A stretch of DNA of 15,677 nucleotides from Nitrosotalea sp. Its GTDB lineage: Archaea > Thermoproteota > Nitrososphaeria > Nitrososphaerales > Nitrosopumilaceae. Under the pieces are notes generated by a model. The model was not told where the DNA came from and did not search any database. It saw nothing but the letters and a program-made list of their open reading frames with translations. A program made the position numbers and the translations under genes. Positions 13,123 through 15,677 of the stretch are shown here, piece after piece. The stretch's first letter is position 1. The number at the start of each line of letters is the position of its first letter. The DNA lies in the NCBI GenBank assembly GCA_023252335.1, contig JAJPEA010000031.1, forward strand, positions 1-15,677, read 5' to 3'.

Positions 13123-13905
13123 ATGACAACCCAGAAAAAAACAATGCTTGCAACAATTGCAGCAATATTGATTGTTTCAGCTACAATATTTGCAAGCTTG
13201 GAGATTTCTCAACAGAAGGCCTATGGACAACAAGTGCCTATAATACCAGCATCGCGAGAAAGAACAGCATCTGTGACAGGTTCTGCAACTGCATCTATTG
13301 CACCTGACCTGGTTACTATACAATTTGGCGTTGACACTGAGGCAAATACTGCACAAGGTGCAACAAGCGCAAACTCTCAAATGATGAATGCTGTAGTAAG
13401 CGCTGTCATGAATGGCGGTATTACCAAAGACGAGATCAGCACAGCTGGATTTTCAATTACTCCAGTGTACAATGATACCGTGCCTGATGTGATAACTGGT
13501 ATACACAAGAGCGTTCTAGCAGGCTATCAAACTTCAAACACTTTGTATGTCAAGACAACTAATCTGTCACTTGCAGGAAGTGTTGTTGATGCCGCAGTCG
13601 GTGCGGGAGCAAATAGGGTGGATGACATCTCATTCTCACTCTCTCCTGACAAGCAACAAAGCATGCAAGATAATTTGCTTGGACAAGCTGTTTTGAATGC
13701 CCAATCAAGGGCACAAAAGGCACTTGATCCTCTAGGCCAGAAGATAATCGGCGTAAAAATGGTAAACTTGTCAGAGTTTCACATGGAACCAACTCCAATG
13801 TATTACGGTGCAAAGTCCATGGCTGCCATGTCAACACCAGTATTTACTGCAAACCAACAAGTAACAACTACTGTAGACGTAACCTTCCTAATCGGGGACA
13901 AGTAG
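13123..13905 (+). CDS. Secreted SIMPL-domain (DUF541) protein
   Basis: A 260-residue protein with an N-terminal signal or anchor helix (residues 8-25) and a probable cleavage near residue 35 (QKAYGQ). Residues 48-258 match the SIMPL/DUF541 fold: the opening ASVTGSATASIAPDLVTIQFGV, the middle GYQTSNTLYVKTTNLSLAG and the final VTTTVDVTFLIGDK are typical. Bacterial members (for example BP26 and YggE) are periplasmic proteins linked to oxidative stress and can form ring oligomers; the molecular role is unsettled. Here it would act outside the membrane. It follows the membrane-tethered regulator with its own TATA box, so it is probably a separate transcription unit. Confidence 0.88.
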   Translation: MTTQKKTMLATIAAILIVSATIFASLEISQQKAYGQQVPIIPASRERTASVTGSATASIAPDLVTIQFGVDTEANTAQGATSANSQMMNAVVSAVMNGGITKDEISTAGFSITPVYNDTVPDVITGIHKSVLAGYQTSNTLYVKTTNLSLAGSVVDAAVGAGANRVDDISFSLSPDKQQSMQDNLLGQAVLNAQSRAQKALDPLGQKIIGVKMVNLSEFHMEPTPMYYGAKSMAAMSTPVFTANQQVTTTVDVTFLIGDK

Positions 13906-13935
13906 TTTTACATTTTTTCATTTTTTGAAGAATTC
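13906..13935 (+). terminator. T-rich terminator of the SIMPL gene
   Basis: The sequence after the stop contains runs of four, six and six T within 25 nt, typical of archaeal intrinsic termination. Confidence 0.5.
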
Positions 13936-14047
13936 TTGATACTGTACTAGTAACAGCAATGTCCTGTACTTGTGGCTAAATATTTTCCAGAAACTGTATC
14001 CTGTGTTTGTGAATGTACATTTGAAAACCCTCGTCTCCAAAAATCTC

Positions 14048-14056
14048 ATATATTAT
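14048..14056 (+). promoter_or_regulatory. TATA box for the RAM-domain gene
   Basis: CATATATTA lies about 23-25 nt upstream of TTG 14075. A second AT-rich element at 14064-14072 is too close to serve. Confidence 0.4.
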
Positions 14057-14074
14057 GAACGCGATATATTATAG

Positions 14075-14305
14075 TTGGAAACCGCATATGTTATGATCAA
14101 CTGCGAGATGGGTGCGGAAGGGACAATCGTAGAGGGTGTGAAATCAATCGATTCTGTCAAGGAAGTGTCAGGCGTATTTGGCAACTATGATGTCATAGTG
14201 AAATTAGTGTGTCCAAACATTGATGAGATGCGCGATACAATAGCGACAAAGATACGTCAGCTATCAAAGGTACGATGCACAACAACCCTAGTGTGTGCTA
14301 ACTAG
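14075..14305 (+). CDS. Stand-alone Lrp/AsnC ligand-binding (RAM) domain protein
   Basis: A 76-residue protein consisting only of the AsnC-type alpha/beta ligand-binding domain: an AYVMINCEMGAEG strand-turn, the helix VEGVKSIDSV, then EVSGVFGNYDVIVKLVC with the conserved G-x-YD motif, and a final strand with TTLVC. It has no helix-turn-helix. Such proteins form dimers and octamers, bind amino acids or other small effectors, and can modulate full-length Lrp regulators. The start is probably TTG 14075: an in-frame TAG at 14072 directly precedes it, and starting at ATG 14093 would remove part of the first beta strand. The coding region has its own TATA-like element, so a leaderless TTG is likely, as for the ammonium transporter. 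Confidence 0.85.
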   Translation: METAYVMINCEMGAEGTIVEGVKSIDSVKEVSGVFGNYDVIVKLVCPNIDEMRDTIATKIRQLSKVRCTTTLVCAN

Positions 14306-14397
14306 ACACGATGCAAAAATACTGTATTTCCCTCTTTTATTGTAGAAATTGCTGAACTAAAAATGTCTTTTAACCTGTAGCACGTTATTATTGTATC

Positions 14398-15348
14398 ATG
14401 GAAATAATGGGTAGGGGCTTTACCCAGTTAGTTCAAGAGATGCCTTGTTATTTTCACATATTTGGTAAATTTGTAGGCTATAGAATATTTCATCGCAAGA
14501 GTCCATTGTATGGCTCTGCTGATATAATCAACGTGTGCAACCTACACTGTACCCATTGCTATTGGTGGCTCAATAGAAAAGAAAATGAAGAGCTTTCAGT
14601 TGAACAATGGCAAAAAGTAATTGATGAAAAATTCAAGAAAAACCATGTGTTTATCATAACTCTTGTTGGGGGTGAGCCCACTCTACGACCTGATGTTATT
14701 GATCTATTTGTAAAACAATTCCCAAAAAGAGTCTGCATTGTATCAAATGGAACAATGCCTTTGAAAAAAATTCCAAATCTTTACTTTTATTGGATTTCAA
14801 TAGATGGCACAAAGGAAATACATGACAAAATTCGTGGTCCGGGATCCTATGATAAGACTAGAAAAAATGTACTTGATTATGTACAAAATAATGGAGAAAA
14901 AGCATGGAAGGATGTTTGGATAACGATGACAATAAACTCGCTAAACTACAAAACTGTAAAAGATGTGGCAGAAGCGTGGCATGACCACACTAATAAGATT
15001 GGATTCCAATTCCATACTCCTTTTGCAAAAAATGATCCACTCTTTTTGCCATTTGGCTCTGAGAGAACCAGAGTGGTTGATGATATTATCGCAATGAGAG
15101 AAAAATTTGATGATGATTATATCATAAATCCGAATAGCCAGCTTGAACTGATGAAGAAAAACTGGGGCGGAAAAGGAACAACACCAATTGATTGTCCCAC
15201 CTGGGCAATTGTATCAGTTGATCACTTGGGTAGAGAAAAAAAGCCATGCTGTATTGGCAGTGCAGAAAACTCTTCCATGAAACCACTGTGTGAAGAATGT
15301 GGTCTTGGGTGTTATTCTGTACTTGTAGGATATGGCATGAAAGGCTAG
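14398..15348 (+). CDS. Radical SAM enzyme with C-terminal cysteine cluster
   Basis: A 316-residue radical SAM protein. The cluster motif CNLHCTHC (Cys47, Cys51, Cys54) binds the [4Fe-4S] that cleaves S-adenosylmethionine, and GGEPTLRP (91-98) is the SAM-contact motif. The C-terminal part has six more cysteines (266, 284, 285, 298, 301, 305) in CPTW, KPCC and CEECGLGC, resembling a SPASM-like or HpnH-type (DUF3463-like) tail that may hold an auxiliary cluster. The substrate cannot be read from sequence. Candidates by family resemblance are lipid or cofactor modification and peptide modification, but no precursor peptide or partner gene is adjacent. Start ATG 14398; ATG 14407 is a close alternative. 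Confidence 0.85.
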   Translation: MEIMGRGFTQLVQEMPCYFHIFGKFVGYRIFHRKSPLYGSADIINVCNLHCTHCYWWLNRKENEELSVEQWQKVIDEKFKKNHVFIITLVGGEPTLRPDVIDLFVKQFPKRVCIVSNGTMPLKKIPNLYFYWISIDGTKEIHDKIRGPGSYDKTRKNVLDYVQNNGEKAWKDVWITMTINSLNYKTVKDVAEAWHDHTNKIGFQFHTPFAKNDPLFLPFGSERTRVVDDIIAMREKFDDDYIINPNSQLELMKKNWGGKGTTPIDCPTWAIVSVDHLGREKKPCCIGSAENSSMKPLCEECGLGCYSVLVGYGMKG

Positions 15349-15605
15349 TGCTGATTATCTGGATTTTTTCTTCTATCGGCAAAGAAAATAATTACACCTA
15401 TTACAATCACTATGATTCCAAATTGACTAACAATTGACAGTTGATTACTAATTGATAACATGTGATAATTGGCATCGGCAATATCGCTTGAATTGGCTGG
15501 ATTAATTGTGGGAATTAAATCTAGAACAACCTGCGACATAAAGTGCCCAACTAGGAACATGACTATTCCTGCTAGCAAAATTCCAATGCCTCTGTTGATT
15601 TTCAT
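15345..15605 (-). CDS. Two-helix small membrane protein
   Basis: An 86-residue protein with membrane helices at about residues 6-25 and 60-76, and a 35-residue loop between them containing an N-x-S sequon (NSS) and a conserved-looking NPAN stretch. The C-terminal tail (DRRKNPDNQH) is basic, so both ends are predicted to be cytoplasmic and the loop outside. Its ATG overlaps the stop of the upstream membrane-protein gene (ATGA), indicating translational coupling. Its own stop overlaps the end of the convergent radical SAM gene by 4 nt. Function unknown; it may be an accessory subunit of the upstream transporter-like protein. Confidence 0.65.
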   Translation of the reverse strand: MKINRGIGILLAGIVMFLVGHFMSQVVLDLIPTINPANSSDIADANYHMLSISNQLSIVSQFGIIVIVIGVIIFFADRRKNPDNQH

Positions 15606-15677
15606 ATTTTTGCAAGTCTTGAAAGTATGATTCCTAGTGAAAATACTGATGCAATTACAATCAACGATCCTGCCGGA
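15602..15677 (-). CDS. C-terminal end of a membrane protein, possibly an ABC transporter permease (5' truncated)
   Basis: Twenty-four codons are visible on the minus strand, reading PAGSLIVIASVFSLGIILSR and a few more residues before TGA 15602. This is a hydrophobic helix ending in a basic tail. A helix with a Pro-Ala-Gly start at the extreme C-terminus is reminiscent of ABC-3 type metal permeases, but the fragment is too short for a firm call. It overlaps the next gene by ATGA. Confidence 0.4.
   Translation of the reverse strand, partial: PAGSLIVIASVFSLGIILSRLAKI

Noticed and set aside
1..15677. CRISPR array, transposon, integrase or tRNA-linked island
   Set aside because: No regularly spaced repeats, transposase, integrase or tRNA-like cloverleaf was seen; gene content and base composition look chromosomal and uniform.

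Overview
The window is most likely from a low-GC ammonia-oxidising archaeon (Nitrososphaerota/Thaumarchaeota, Nitrosopumilales-like). The evidence is a secreted protein with a PEFG C-terminal sorting signal, an Amt-type ammonium transporter, a stand-alone Lrp/AsnC ligand-binding domain protein, and archaeal TATA boxes placed about 25-30 nt upstream of many start codons, which implies mostly leaderless transcripts. I see no tRNA, rRNA, CRISPR array, insertion sequence or prophage. No gap without a gene exceeds 300 bases; the largest is 12032-12289.

Layout. 1-2500: surface and secreted proteins (a truncated secreted gene, a PEFG-CTERM protein, a 318-aa exported helical protein) plus two small cytoplasmic proteins, one of them a very acidic 39-aa product. 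2524-4916 (minus strand): a patatin-like hydrolase, a four-helix membrane protein and an alpha/beta hydrolase. 5011-8036: a polyhydroxyalkanoate (PHA) locus with the class III synthase pair phaE-phaC on the plus strand. It is flanked on the minus strand by one phasin-like gene upstream and, downstream, by a two-gene operon encoding a helical protein with a C-terminal AbrB-type domain and a second phasin-like protein. 8088-9479: an aldehyde dehydrogenase of the succinate-semialdehyde type, divergent from the AbrB fusion gene and apparently sharing one palindromic TATA box with it. 9523-11058: a one-helix mini-protein and the ammonium transporter. 11109-12031: a mini zinc finger, a membrane-anchored coiled-coil protein and a NitrOD5-like small protein. 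12290-15348: a membrane-tethered winged-helix regulator, a secreted SIMPL protein, an AsnC-type RAM protein and a radical SAM enzyme. 15345-15677: two coupled membrane-protein genes, the outer one truncated.

The most interesting part is 2524-9479, which reads as a carbon-storage (carbonosome) island. PhaE/PhaC would polymerise hydroxyacyl-CoA, three small helical proteins could coat the granule, and the AbrB fusion could link granule state to transcription. The patatin-like and alpha/beta hydrolases are candidates for mobilising the polymer. No phaA/phaB monomer-supply genes are present. The neighbouring semialdehyde dehydrogenase suggests that the monomers, or the degradation products, connect to the 3-hydroxypropionate/4-hydroxybutyrate carbon-fixation cycle of these archaea.
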